A model generated the notes under the pieces. That model was not told the DNA's origin. It made no database searches and saw only the letters and a program-made list of their open reading frames with translations. Made by a program: the position numbers and the translations under genes. DNA of 64,000 bases from Nemertoderma westbladi (taxonomy: Eukaryota; Xenacoelomorpha; Nemertodermatida; Nemertodermatidae), in assembly GCA_032718475.1 (NCBI GenBank), contig JAUCBJ010002800.1, positions 1-64,000 on the forward strand, read 5' to 3'. Shown in pieces: positions 1-10,059 of the stretch (within the stretch, counting starts at the first letter, position 1; every line of letters begins with the position of its first letter).

Positions 1-125
1 AATAGTTATTGATAACGTATTTACTGGGGCGATAGTTGCTTATTTTACAATAAAATATTGACTTTGTTGTGTTTACATTGTGTTCTGCCTCTTAACCTCA
101 CACGTTTGTTTACATCGGTTGCTAG

Positions 126-306
126 GTAGCAATAACTCGCGAAGTTCCGGTAAACGACGCGACCCGGTCGGCGAGGATTCCGTGAAGATGAAACAACTCG
201 ACGGCGGCGATTCCGAGTCCTACAAACAGGAGGTTGCCTGGCAACAGCGTAACTACAACGACCAACACGGCGTTCAGTTCCCGTACTACGAGGCTTCCCA
301 GAAGAG
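126..306 (+). CDS. Notch: Notch exon: post-RAM / nuclear localisation segment
   Basis: The exon starts after ttgctag at 119-125 and ends AG|gtcagt at 306/307 with two bases of an arginine codon. It encodes [19 protein letters not shown] and then a glutamine/aspartate-rich linker ending YYEASQKR. The basic KRR cluster matches the NLS region of other Notch proteins. An acceptor at 130 (gtag|c) is possible and would remove one residue. The in-frame ATG at 80 lies in the preceding intron and is not a start. Confidence 0.82.
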
Positions 307-3300
307 GTCAGTTGCTAATATATCGGCCAATCGGAATGCAGCACTGATCCGGCCGTCTCCTCTACGTTTGTTTATCATGAACTTCATATTAATGATAATA
401 ATTTATTTTATTTGTTGTTTCAAGTCACTTTTTTTTTATCGAAGTCGTTAACAAGTTTGACATAAAAAGAACACTTTTTATGTCAACCAACAAAAAGTAA
501 TGTTTCCATGACATTAATAATAATATTGCATTTAAATATAGATAATTTCTAATACTAGCTAGTTTTTGCTAAATTAGCTAACAATTTTGATAAATATTTC
601 TGTTCTAGAACGCATTTATTTTCTAGAACATTTTTTGGAAAAAAATACCAAACTACTGTCAGAAGGTCAAATATTTGTTCTAGAAAAAAAAACCTCATGA
701 TAAAAGCCTTTTATTTTAAAAAAAATTGGTCCAACACTGGGTACACAAGGTGTAGTAATTAATGCCCGTATTTCACTATGGAAGAAACTTCGATGGACGA
801 TATTTATGCTGAAATCGACCCAGATAAAAGTGAGAGAAGACTTACAACAATAATAAGGCAAAAAGTTATTATCTTGCTTTCTTATTTGTCTCGCCAAATA
901 ATAACGCTCGTCAAAAAAAGCCTACAATTTTTTGCCACCACTTAAATAGTTATTATTTTGTTTCCTTTTAGGTTCAGGATGGACAACGGCGACCCCGGGT
1001 TCTCCCAGGTCTCCCTGTCGTTGCCGTTGGATACCAACCAACGGATGTGGTCTCGCAGCCATCTGGAGGCCTTCAACCTGGCGCCCCCCAGCGGCGCCTA
1101 TCTGTCTCCCTACGATGTTAACGCCATGGGACCCACCGGTATCACGCCGTTGATGTTGGCTACTCGGTGCCATAACGAGCCCAGCGATGGTTACCATAGC
1201 AACGGCGCAGTCATTAACCTGTTACAGCAAGGAGCCCAGGTATATACAGATAGGTTCACTTTATTACGGGGGCTAGTAGATATAAACCGCGAACTTTTTA
1301 GTTATGGTTCTTTAAAATATTATTAATAATAGATTTAATTAATATATTTCAGCTTTTTTAACTGATTATTTAATTAGGTCGATATGAGAGAGGAAGTAAA
1401 AGGTGAGACTGCGCTCCATCTAGCGGCCAGATACGGAAGGGCAGATCGCGCGCGGTTGTTGCTGGAAGGGGGCGCTGACCCAAACAGTCGGGATAATTCG
1501 GGGACCACGCCGCTACTAGCCGCAGTGCGGGCGGACGCGTTGGTTAGTGTTACTATAATGGTAATTTAAAACAAAGTTGTTTGTGGTAAGTCGCCTTGAG
1601 AAAGGTACTTTTTGTGTTAGCAGAGAAACTCGTAGCTATGGTAATGAAAAATTCCGGTTTCCCTAAGCGGTTGAGGTGACCTGTTGCTCTTGGGTTTCTG
1701 TGCTTCCCTACTGTAAGGCACTAAACGCAGGACCGTAGCAAGGCAAAGTTCAGTCTGGAGCGGACTAGAGAATATGTTCTTTGAATATGGGAGGTCTCTC
1801 TTCGCTCACAGAAGGAGGGAAATCCGATTTATAAGGGTATGGGCAGGGCATGGGCTTACTTAGTTTAGGTATAATTGGCATACCGTTACCTACTTAGTTA
1901 GTTTCAGTATATTAGGCCTCCCAGTACTTACTTACTTTGTTTCAGTATAATAGGCCTACCGGTACTTACTTACTTTGTTTCAGTATAATAGGCCTAAACC
2001 GGTACTTACTTACTTTGTTTCAGTATAATAGCCCTACCGGTACTTACTTACTTTGTTTCAGTATAATAGGCCTACCGGTACTTACTTTGTTTCAGTATAA
2101 TAGGCCTACCGGTACTTACTTAGTTTGTTTCAGTATAATAGGCCTACCGGTACTTACTTACTTTGTTTCGGTATAATAGGCCTACCGGTACTTACTTAGT
2201 TTGTTTCAGTATAATAGGCCTACCGGTACTTACTTTGTTTCAGTATAATAGGCCTACCGGTACTTACTTAGTTTGTTTCAGTATAATAGGCCTACCGGTA
2301 CTTACTTACTTAGTTTAGTTTAATAGGCCTACCGGTATTTACTTACTTAGTTTCGGTAATAGACCGATATGATTTACGGTACTTTATTTTACAGGGTGTA
2401 TTCCAACTGTTAATGAGTGACCAACGGGTTGAGAGAGATGTTCGTAGTCAGGATGGCTCTACTGCAGTTATACTCTCTGCCAGATTAGCCCACGATGTAA
2501 GTAATTAACCCAAACCTATAAATATACTAAATATTAAAATTTGGTTATATTATTTAATTACCGGAATTAGCAATATATATTTTGAATGAACCTCCATTCT
2601 TCCTTCCTCTCATTTACGATTATTGCCCTTATTTTCCCAGGTAATGTTGAACGAACTACTTACCTGCAAGGCGGATATTTCCTGCTCCGACGAGGGTGGT
2701 AAAACTGCCTTGCATTACGCAGCGGCTGTAAATAACGTATACGCCGTCAACCTATTGCTGCAACACGGAGCCAATAAAGATTCCCAAAACATTACGGTAA
2801 GTCATTCATATAAGAAAAAACATAATCACTCATCATAGTTTTAGGTCTTTAAATTCACGATTACATTATACGGATCTTCTTAACCTGGAAAGTTTAACAG
2901 GGGGAATCTGCTTTGTTTGTGTTTAACAGGGGGAAACTGCTTTATTTATGGCCGCCAAAGATGGTTCCTTTGAATCGGCAAAGATCCTAATTGACAGCGG
3001 GGCCAACCGGGACATCCAGGACTACATGGAGCGGACCCCACGGGACATAGCCGCTGAGAGACAACACGCCGATATCGTTGGTCTGTGTGAGGGCTACAAG
3101 CTACTCAAGTGTCCGCCGGTCACCCCAAATAATATCAACAATGCGCTAAATGCGTTAGGTGAGTTCGATAATATTGTTGAATATTGAATATTGTTGTATT
3201 AAATTGTATAACCTAATTTATTGTTATTCGATTTACTTATTTTAATAGTTATTTTCCATCAATTATCACCCGACTATTTGTTTCAGGCGGTTCCGATCAT

Positions 3301-5013
3301 TTCCTGACCAATGGGAACCGAGTCGCTCAGAGTAAACCAATGAGAAAGAAGCGCGTCGGTACCAGCATGACGAAGGCGGTGCTGAAAGCGAACAGCTGCG
3401 CGTTCCGGGGCAGCTGCGGGGGGTCCAGCTCGGACAGCTGCAGCAATAAGCGCGCGGTCTTGGTGGGGGCGGACGGCCGGAGTAGTCCGGACTCCAGCTG
3501 CTACTGTGGGGGCGGGGAATCCTCCCCCAATGTTTCCTCTTGCGTTAACAACGGCTCCTCCGCTCCCACCGGAAGCTCTGGGAGTCTCTGGTTCAATCGG
3601 AGCGCCAACGACACTATCTCTACTGGTTGGTATAATAACCTATTGTTATCACGTTGAACGCCAGGCTTAGACAATCCGTCGGTACTAGGTTCGACCCCCG
3701 CCAAGGTCCATTCAGCCTTTCATTCACTGGGGTTGATTAAATGATGACCATCGAGTAGAATTACTGGGAGCGAAACTTTGGGATGTAGTTTTATAAGTAA
3801 TAATGTGTTTGTTGCAGGTAGTTGCGGTTCTTTCGATTCGGGACCGGGTACTGGTTCGAGTCTCCAATCGGCGGGCTGTTTGAGTAGCCACCGCGCGAGC
3901 AGCGGGTACCGCACCGCGTCCAACGCAACCGAACCCAGGGTCCCGCCGACAACCAATCCCGGGGTCCTAGCAGCCAACCCGGGCTCCCTAGCAGCCAACC
4001 CGGGCTCCCTAGCAGCCAACCCGGGCTCCCTAGCAGCCAAGCCGGGCTCCCTAGCAGCCAAGCCGGGCTCCCTAGCAGCCAACCCGGGCTCCCTAACAGC
4101 CAACCCGGGCTCCCTAGCAGCCAACCCGGGCTCCCTAGCAGCCAACCATCCCCCATCGAACCTTGCCATGGTTACGCTCGGCCCCAACCCCAATCGGAGC
4201 CCGTTGCGGGGCAACCTGGCCCCGACCACGGCGGCCAACCTGTTCAGCCCCCCGACGACGACCAACGGCCTCCTCCCCCACAACCATCTCTCCCCCCCGG
4301 ATTCGAACCCGTGCCTGCTGGGCCGCAGTCCGGAGTGCGGCGGCGGCGGCCCGGAGTCGCTGATCCCCGCGTCCGCCGGGTTCCGGCCGCCCCAGCGGTG
4401 GGCGCCGGTGGGCGAGGCCGTCGGACGCGGCACCGCCGCCCGACTAAACGGTTTCCAAGACAACAACGACGCGAGTTCTCGGAACGAACTTCCGGACGAC
4501 CTCAAGGACTTGGCCATGGTGAACTTCGAGAAGGACTTTCCGTGTTCGCGAGGCGACCTCGACAACATGGTGGTCGGAGTTCTCGACTCCGACTTCGGGG
4601 CGATTCCGGACGAGTCAGTTCGGCTCCGGGGCGTTGGAGCCAGCCCGCCGTGCAACCCCCTCGGTTGCCAGGCAACCTCATCCAACTTGCAGTTCCCCAC
4701 GCCCCCTAGCCAGCACGGCAGGAACTCGTTGTCGGGGCAACCGGGACTCGTGACTCAGCGTTTCCCCGACAACATGTTGACTCCCTCCCCGGAGGACAGC
4801 GGCGAGTCCACCGGCCATTGGAACTCCTCGCCCTCGCCGCCCCACAGCGATTGGTCCGCGGCAGAGAGCCCCCGCTATCAGCAGCAATATCTGCGGCAAC
4901 AGCAGCAACTCCACGCCTTCAGCAAACCCAGCAACTCGTGGCATCAGCAATCATTGCCAATGACGTCACTAAACCACCAACAAAGAAATCAGCACCCGGC
5001 CGTGTACTTATGA
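126..5013 (+). CDS. Notch: Notch receptor, intracellular part (3' eight exons, 5' end outside window)
   Basis: Eight exons can be joined in frame: 126-306, 972-1239, 1378-1542, 2395-2496, 2641-2796, 2930-3158, 3287-3625 and 3818-5013. They total 2,636 coding bases, 877 residues plus a TGA stop. All introns are GT/AG and phases match at every join. Known family features seen in order: [11 protein letters not shown] (as in vertebrate KRREPLGEDSV after the RAM region), the pre-ankyrin block [14 protein letters not shown], ankyrin repeats including [26 protein letters not shown] and [17 protein letters not shown], then a long tail with TPPSQH, LTPSPE and a [13 protein letters not shown] block like the conserved WSSSSPHS/PEST end. 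It finishes in PAVYL, like the insect EAIYI terminus. In the family this fragment is released by gamma-secretase and acts in the nucleus with CSL and Mastermind. The EGF repeats, LNR, membrane segment and RAM tryptophan motif lie left of the window. Identification is very secure; the first acceptor (126) is less certain than the others. Confidence 0.95.
307..971 (+). other. Notch intron, AT-rich, no gene seen
   Basis: This is 665 bp between exons with donor gtcagt and acceptor ccttttag. It is AT-rich with several ttctagaa repeats (about 603-690). A 76-codon minus-strand open stretch (667-897) shows no recognisable motif. Confidence 0.8.
972..1239 (+). CDS. Notch: Notch exon: pre-ankyrin region and ankyrin repeat 1
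   Basis: The acceptor ccttttag ends at 971, and the first base completes the split arginine codon (phase 2). The donor is CAG|gtatat at 1239/1240, phase 0. It encodes [12 protein letters not shown], a [11 protein letters not shown] block matching the vertebrate WTQQHLDAADL block, then [19 protein letters not shown] and [10 protein letters not shown], which is the degenerate first ankyrin repeat of Notch. Confidence 0.92.
1378..1542 (+). CDS. Notch: Notch exon: ankyrin repeats 2-3
   Basis: The acceptor is taattag|GTCGAT at 1377/1378 and the donor is TTG|gttagt at 1542/1543, both phase 0. It encodes [20 protein letters not shown], then [20 protein letters not shown] and [10 protein letters not shown]. 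This aligns with the vertebrate [13 protein letters not shown] and NIQDNMGRTPLHAAVSADA stretch. The usual TPLHAA is TPLLAA here. Confidence 0.95.
1901..2350. repeat. Intronic minisatellite, 34-38 bp unit, about 12 copies
   Basis: In the 852 bp intron 1543-2394, the unit tttgtttcagtataataggc followed by ctaccggtacttacttac repeats about twelve times. Length varies with loss of one ttac. Most units contain ttgtttcag, the same nine bases that form the acceptor of the exon at 3287. The array ends about 45 bp before the true acceptor at 2394. Confidence 0.9.
2395..2496 (+). CDS. Notch: Notch exon: ankyrin repeats 3-4
   Basis: This is a 34-codon exon between acceptor ttttacag (to 2394) and donor GAT|gtaagt (2497). 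It reads [20 protein letters not shown] then [14 protein letters not shown]. It fits the vertebrate GVFQILIRNRATDLDARMHDG and TTPLILAARLA positions exactly, with TPLI changed to TAVI. It is too short to stand out as an open frame alone, but the phase-0 join and the family match are convincing. Confidence 0.93.
2641..2796 (+). CDS. Notch: Notch exon: ankyrin repeat 5
   Basis: The acceptor is ttttcccag (to 2640) and the donor ACG|gtaagt (2797); 52 codons, phase 0 both sides. It encodes [20 protein letters not shown] followed by [20 protein letters not shown] and [12 protein letters not shown]. The core AAAVNNV and GANKD.QN are identical to vertebrate Notch, making this the most conserved exon in the window. 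Confidence 0.96.
2892..2949 (+). repeat. 29 bp duplication of a splice acceptor and exon start
   Basis: Bases 2892-2920 (gtttaacagggggaatctgc and nine more) are repeated with four differences at 2921-2949. The second copy is the acceptor and first codons of the ankyrin 6-7 exon. The first copy is an intact decoy acceptor (AG at 2899-2900). Confidence 0.85.
2930..3158 (+). CDS. Notch: Notch exon: ankyrin repeats 6-7
   Basis: The acceptor tttaacag ends at 2929 and the donor TTAG|gtgagt is at 3158/3159, leaving one base of a glycine codon (phase 1). It encodes [20 protein letters not shown], then [20 protein letters not shown] and the end of the ankyrin domain ([12 protein letters not shown]), followed by an asparagine-rich linker. 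A second acceptor-plus-exon-start copy lies 29 bp upstream; using it would shift the frame, so 2930 is chosen. Confidence 0.95.
3287..3625 (+). CDS. Notch: Notch exon: post-ankyrin basic and Ser/Gly/Cys-rich region
   Basis: The acceptor ttgtttcag ends at 3286 and the donor CTG|gttggt is at 3625/3626; phase 1 both sides. It encodes [20 protein letters not shown], a basic stretch (RKKR) where vertebrates have a second nuclear localisation signal, then a serine, glycine and cysteine-rich segment. The tail is poorly conserved even in vertebrates, so the assignment rests on position, phase and the basic cluster. The donor is weaker than the others (gttggt). Confidence 0.83.
3818..5013 (+). CDS. 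Notch: Notch terminal exon: C-terminal tail and PEST-type end
   Basis: The acceptor gttgcag ends at 3817; the stop TGA is at 5011-5013. About 398 residues. Order: Ser/Gly linker; nine near-perfect 7-residue repeats (NPGSLAA, bases 3955-4143); Pro/Asn/Ser-rich segment; acidic [20 protein letters not shown] region; then TPPSQH, LTPSPE, the [13 protein letters not shown] block, polyglutamine-rich [11 protein letters not shown], and PAVYL at the end. In other Notch proteins the corresponding TPSPE/WSSSSP region is phosphorylated and bound by the ubiquitin ligase Fbw7, so it sets protein half-life. GC content is much higher than in the introns. Confidence 0.93.
3955..4143 (+). repeat. Coding 21 bp minisatellite in the Notch tail
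   Basis: Nine tandem 21 bp units encode [14 protein letters not shown] (x3), KPGSLAA (x2), [14 protein letters not shown] (x2). The units are nearly identical at DNA level, including silent positions, so the expansion is recent. Both strands appear open here only because of the repeat. Confidence 0.93.
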
Positions 5014-5261
5014 ACCTACAATAATTATTGACCTAGCGGTCAGTGACCCACCTCAGTGCAACGAAATCTATGTCCGTAACATATTATATTATTTTTACTT
5101 TGTTTGTTCTCGTGGAATTACCGTCAGAAGACGAATTCTAACTATTTACTACGGGAAATGCTTTTACATTATCGAAACTTGTGCGTTATGTTGTGAAATA
5201 TATAAATTCATATAAAGTTTCTGTTTTATTAGCTTTATAATGCGTGTTAACTGTTATACGA
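5014..5261 (+). other. Notch proximal 3' flank / likely 3' UTR
   Basis: AT-rich sequence after the stop. No AATAAA is present, but tataaa occurs at about 5202 and 5214, a weaker variant poly(A) signal, followed by a T-rich stretch. A short 3' UTR ending near 5230-5250 is possible. The next canonical signals lie beyond the minisatellite at 8292 and 8572. Confidence 0.4.
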
Positions 5262-7597
5262 GTTAATGTAGATGATAAGTTAGTGTGTATGTATCTGAGT
5301 TAAAGAGTATGTGACTGAATTAATGAGTATGTATCTGAGTTAATGAGTATGTGACTGAATTAATGAGTATGTATCTGAGTTAATGAGTATGTGAGTGAGT
5401 TAATGAGGATGTGAGTGAGTTAATGAGTATGTGACTGAGTTAATGAGTATGTATCTGAGTTAATGAGTATGTGACTGAATTAATGAGTATGTATCTGAGT
5501 TAATGAGTATGTGAGTGAGTTAATGAGGATGTGAGTGAGTTAATGAGTATGTGACTGAGTTAATGAGTATGTGACTGAGTTAATGAGTATGTATCTGAGT
5601 TAATGAGTATGTGAGTGAGTTAATGAGTATGTATCTGAGTTAAAGAGTATGTGACTGAATTAATGAGTATGTATCTGAGTTAATGAGTATGTGAGTGAGT
5701 TAATGAGTATGTATCTGAGTTAAAGAGTATGTGACTGAATTAATGAGTATGTATCTGAGTTAATGAGTATGTGAGTGAGTTAATGAGTATGTATCTGAGT
5801 TAAAGAGTATGTGACTGAATTAATGAGTATGTATCTGAGTTAATGAGTATGTGACTGAATTAATGAGTATGTATCTGAGTTAATGAGTATGTGAGTGAGT
5901 TAATGAGGATGTGAGTGAGTTAATGAGTATGTGACTGAGTTAATGAGTATGTGACTGAGTTAATGAGTATGTATCTGAGTTAATGAGTATGTGAGTGAGT
6001 TAATGAGTATGTATCTGAGTTAAAGAGTATGTGACTGAATTAATGAGTATGTATCTGAGTTAATGAGTATGTGACTGAATTAATGAGTATGTATCTGAGT
6101 TAATGAGTATGTGACTGAATTAATGAGTATGTATCTGAGTTAAAGAGTATGTGACTGAATTAATGAGTATGTATCTGAGTTAATGAGTATGTGACTGAAT
6201 TAATGAGTATGTATCTGAGTTAATGAGTATGTGAGTGAGTTAATGAGGATGTGAGTGAGTTAATGAGTATGTGACTGAGTTAATGAGTATGTGACTGAGT
6301 TAATGAGTATGTATCTGAGTTAATGAGTATGTGAGTGAGTTAATGAGTATGTATCTGAGTTAAAGAGTATGTGACTGAATTAATGAGTATGTATCTGAGT
6401 TAATGAGTATGTGACTGAATTAATGAGTATGTATCTGAGTTAATGAGTATGTGACTGAATTAATGAGTATGTATCTGAGTTAATGAGTATGTGAGTGAGT
6501 TAATGAGTATGTATCTGAGTTAATGAATATGTGAGTGAGTTAATTAGTATGTGACTGAGTTAATGAGGATGTGAGTGAGTTAATGAGTATGTGACTTGAG
6601 TTAATGAGTATGTGACTGAGTTAATGAGTATGTATCTGAGTTAATGAGTATGTGAGTGAGTTAATGAGTATGTATCTGAGTTAATGAGTATGTGAGTGAG
6701 TTAATTAGTATGTGACTTAGTTAATAAGGATGTGAGTGAGTTAATGAGTATGTGACTGAGTTAATGAGGATGTGAGTGAGTTAATGAGTATGTGACTGAG
6801 TTAATGAGGATGTGAGTGAGTTAATGAGTATGTATCTGAGTTAATGAGTATGTGACTGAGTTAATGAGTATGTGAGTGAATTAATGAGTATGTGACTGAG
6901 TTAATGAGTATGTGACTGAGTTAATGAGGATGTGACTGAGTTAATGAGTATGTGAGTGAGTTAATTAGTATGTGACTGAGTTAATGAGTATGTGAGTGAG
7001 TTAATGAGTTAATGAGGATGTGACTGAGGTAATGAGTATGTGACTGAGTTAATGAGTATGTGACTGAGTTAATGAGTATGTGAGTGAGTTAATGAGGATG
7101 TGACTGAGTTAATGATGATGTGACTGAGTTAATGAGTATGTGACTGATTTAATGAGTATGTGACTGAGTTAATGAGTATGTGAGTGAGTTAATGAGTATG
7201 TGACTGAGTTAATGAGGATGTGAGTGAGTTAATGAGTATGTATCTGAGTTAATGAGGATGTGACTGAGTTAATGAGTATGTGAGTGAGTTAATGAGTATG
7301 TGACTGAGTTAATGAGGATGTGAGTGAGTTAATGAGTATGTGACTGAGTTAATAAGGATGTGAGTGAGTTAATGAGTATGTGACTGAGTTAATGAGTATG
7401 TGAGTAAATTAATGAGTATGTGACTGAGTTAATGAGTATGTGACTGAGTTAATGAGGATGTGACTGAGTTAATGAGTATGTGAGTGAGTTAATTAGTATG
7501 TCACTGAGTTAATGAGTATGTGAGTGAGTTAATGAGGATGTGACTGAGTTAATGAGTATGTGACTGAGTTAATGAGTATGTGACTCTGTTAATGTGC
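5262..7597. repeat. 20 bp minisatellite downstream of Notch, about 116 copies
   Basis: The unit aatgagtatgtgactgagtt is repeated with only rare length change: one extra base near 6596 and a 10 bp partial unit near 7008. Variants gtgactg, gtgagtg, gtatctg and gaggatg form ordered blocks. In 5280-6500 they alternate as 40 bp dimers, and the order repeats at roughly 340-380 bp. The right half is more mixed. Confidence 0.95.
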
Positions 7598-8291
7598 ATT
7601 TCTTCAATTTGTTTTTGTTTATCGCCCCTAGTGATGTGCTGAAGTCTAGAATTGATGGTCGTGCCTTTGACACCCTTCGTTATTTTTTGTTAAAAATTTT
7701 TAGTTTTTTTGCAGCTTTTCTATAGTTGTTACCTAATTATGTAAGTTAATAATTGTTTTAAAGGTTGTTTTTCCATGTTTAACGTTTTTTTATACCTAGG
7801 ATACAGCCGCTATTGAATCCGCACTGTAAGGATATTACTGTACAATACTAACTGACTATAAAGCAATTTGGAGCTGTATAATAATGTTATTGTATATATT
7901 GACTACACTGTACTAATAATTTAATTATGTACATTTTAAGTGTAAATCATTGTTTGAAGTCACTAGTGTCACCCACACTAAATAATGTACCGACTAAGTA
8001 ATTTGATTCCGCGCTAAACACCTATTATTATTATACTAATAGAATGTAAAGATATCCTTATGCTGTATATTTTTGGCTCACATTTTGTATATATTTACAT
8101 TAAATTATTAGTAAAGGTATTCTTTTAATTTAGCTTTTACCGAAAGCTTATATTGCTTAGTTTCTAATAATGTGTTTATTTTGATCATTTTAATTGTGTT
8201 TGGGGTTCGTTGTTGGATGAACCTGCCAACCAGTATTGAGTTTGCGTGCAATATTAAGTACAGAAAAAGTAATCCGTGCCCATTTTGGAAT

Positions 8292-8297
8292 AATAAA
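8292..8297 (+). terminator. Candidate poly(A) signal AATAAA
   Basis: A canonical hexamer in taataaatca, followed by a T-rich region (tttttattataattattgtgtg) of the kind seen downstream of cleavage sites. It is the first AATAAA found after the Notch stop, 3.3 kb away. No transcript evidence is available. Confidence 0.3.
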
Positions 8298-8571
8298 TCA
8301 TTTTTATTATAATTATTGTGTGTAATAGAGCTGCCTACCTAATCTTTGCAAACCAATTTATAATAATATGCTACATAGGCCAGTTAATGTTTAGAAACCC
8401 CGACTTTCACTTAGCTCACGCCACCTATACTGTAGGCCGATATTCGTAACAGTGCCAAATAACACGAATTAATAATCTCCCATTTCCGATATAATTTGTA
8501 GAGTTTTTATCGTTGGCTATCACATTTAATTATTATAATCACTGATTTAGCTGTTTCGTTTCAATTGTTTC

Positions 8572-8577
8572 AATAAA
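8572..8577 (+). terminator. Second candidate poly(A) signal AATAAA
   Basis: The hexamer lies within caataaatat, 280 bp after the first. Downstream sequence is not clearly GT-rich. Weak candidate. Confidence 0.2.
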
Positions 8578-8622
8578 TATATCGATTGCTTAATTACAAA
8601 ACCTCTTAACATTTTAAACAAC

Positions 8623-8656
8623 CTAGGCATAGGGGACACCTAGGCATAGGGGACAC
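8623..8656. repeat. 17 bp perfect direct repeat
   Basis: ctaggcataggggacac occurs twice head to tail (8623-8639, 8640-8656), immediately left of the LINE fragment that begins near 8660. Confidence 0.9.
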
Positions 8657-8659
8657 ATA

Positions 8660-9110
8660 TTTTCGTGGAATCTTATTGATCTCGATTGCTGCAAAGCTAT
8701 ACAATAGGATTCTATTAAATCGCATCAGGGATCCCATTGAGAGACTGCTCCGTAGAAATCAGAATGGGTTCCGTAAAGGTCGTGGGACCATGGAGCCCAT
8801 TTTGGCACTTAGAAGGATAATTGAAGAGTTATCAAAAAAGAAAGTCAGGCATCTGGCTGTTATCTTTGTTGACTTCTTCAAGGCCTTTGATTCAGTCTCT
8901 TTCTTTCATTATATGGGATTCCTGATGAAATTATTGTATCTATCAGATCACTGTACTATGGTTCCACCACATTTTGTGTCTACTGCTGATGTTGAATGTT
9001 GACACAGATCCATTTAAAGTCTTATATGTCAGTCCTTCAGGGTGACACACTTGCACCATTCTTATTTATAATTGTTGATTATGTTCTACGTATGTCGTTA
9101 GACCATCTTA
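8660..9110 (+). mobile_element. LINE fragment, reverse transcriptase part, + strand, dead
   Basis: This translates in one frame as LISIAAKLYNRILLNRIRDP then QNGFRKGRGTMEPILALRRI and VIFVDFFKAFDSVS, the fingers/palm part of a non-LTR reverse transcriptase including the FVDFFKAFDS motif A region. After FDSVS the frame breaks: compared with the minus copy near 11130 about 20 bp are missing. The match resumes out of frame (ttgcaccattcttatttata) to about 9108, then stops at a poly-G run. Both ends are truncated. The family is non-LTR; the clade cannot be fixed by eye. Confidence 0.88.
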
Positions 9111-9114
9111 AGAA

Positions 9115-9133
9115 GGGGGGGGGGGGGGGGGGG
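9115..9133. repeat. Poly-G run, 19 G
   Basis: Uninterrupted G from 9115 to 9133 exactly where the + LINE fragment ends. Length may be inexact in the assembly. Confidence 0.9.
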
Positions 9134-10050
9134 TAGCCTCCGTTCGCTAAGTTTCAGAAATTTGTTTTTTATTGCGTCTAGAGAATAAGTTAACGGGGAT
9201 TTCTAATCTTTTAGTTCTCGAGTTATCGTGGAATATCTGTCTGTCAAAATGTAAGACATAGGCCTACAGACAGCTAAATTCCATCAATAATATTGAAATC
9301 GGAAATGAAATCAGCGACCCCGAAAACCCCCATAAATATAATTTTAGCTCGGAGGTGTGCTTCCTTCATGTCAGACACTATTAACCAACCTGACCACATC
9401 ACATCGGTGGTGTGCTTCCTCCATGTCAAACACTATTAACCAACCTGTCCACTTACAGTTTTGCGCAGGAAGGTTTGAACTTTGAAGGCTCAGAATAAAT
9501 TTTTTCACACGTAAAATGATACTCCTCCCTCCGCCATTTCTTAACCGTTTTTTGCAATTTTTGCTTTATATGTTTATGAAGGTAATTTCATAAGCTTCAA
9601 TAAATTTCACGCACTTCTCTTAATTTAATTATATTTCCCCATTTCTTGAATAAAAATTACAAAAACACATTCAGTTTTTAAAAAAATTTGAATTTTTTTT
9701 TACAAAATTGCCAATTATTATCAGAAGTAGAAAACGAAACTAAAAAAAGTGCGTGAAAAATTTGATGAAAATGAACATGTTGGTTCCAAAAATGTGTTAT
9801 CGTAAAATACAAATGGAAAATAACGGAGTAGCCTTTTGAATTAAATCTATTATCATCATAAAGTATAATTAATTAATTATCACCTTTCGCTGATGGCTCG
9901 CAGCTTTGTATCGCTTGCCCCACAGTATGTCATTCCATCCCGTTATATATTTATCTACCTTTTATCTATTTTTAGCAATTAATTAGTACCGGAATTATTT
10001 ATATATTTTACTTACTACTGCGTTTACTGAAGACTACTACTACTAGGATC
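9134..10050. other. AT-rich DNA between LINE copies, no gene seen
   Basis: Stops are frequent in every frame and no coding motif is seen. It includes a 55 bp tandem duplication at 9354-9453 and homopolymer A/T tracts around 9660-9710. Confidence 0.7.
9354..9453. repeat. 55 bp tandem duplication
   Basis: ggtgtgcttccttcatgtca at 9354 and ggtgtgcttcctccatgtca at 9409 begin two copies. Both continue through cactattaaccaacctg with a few substitutions. Confidence 0.85.
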
Positions 10051-10059
10051 GGCATGCTG

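Larger units (their letters stand above)
7598..8659. other. AT-rich intergenic DNA, no gene seen
   Basis: About 1 kb of unique AT-rich sequence with stops in all frames. It could be distal Notch 3' UTR if transcription reads through the minisatellite, or plain intergenic DNA. It holds two AATAAA hexamers and a small 17 bp duplication. Confidence 0.6.

Noticed and set aside
80-125. In-frame ATG at 80 as the start of a protein
   Set aside because: It lies in the intron before the acceptor near 125. The encoded sequence downstream is internal to Notch.
667-897. 76-codon minus-strand frame in a Notch intron
   Set aside because: No motif, AT-rich, inside an intron on the opposite strand.
3720-4700. 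326-codon minus-strand frame opposite the Notch terminal exon
   Set aside because: It is the complement of the coding minisatellite and GC-rich Notch exon, and has no family features.
9232-9279. 8 bp inverted repeat ctgtctgt / acagacag with a long loop
   Set aside because: Short arms and a long loop in AT-rich DNA; expected by chance in a window this size.
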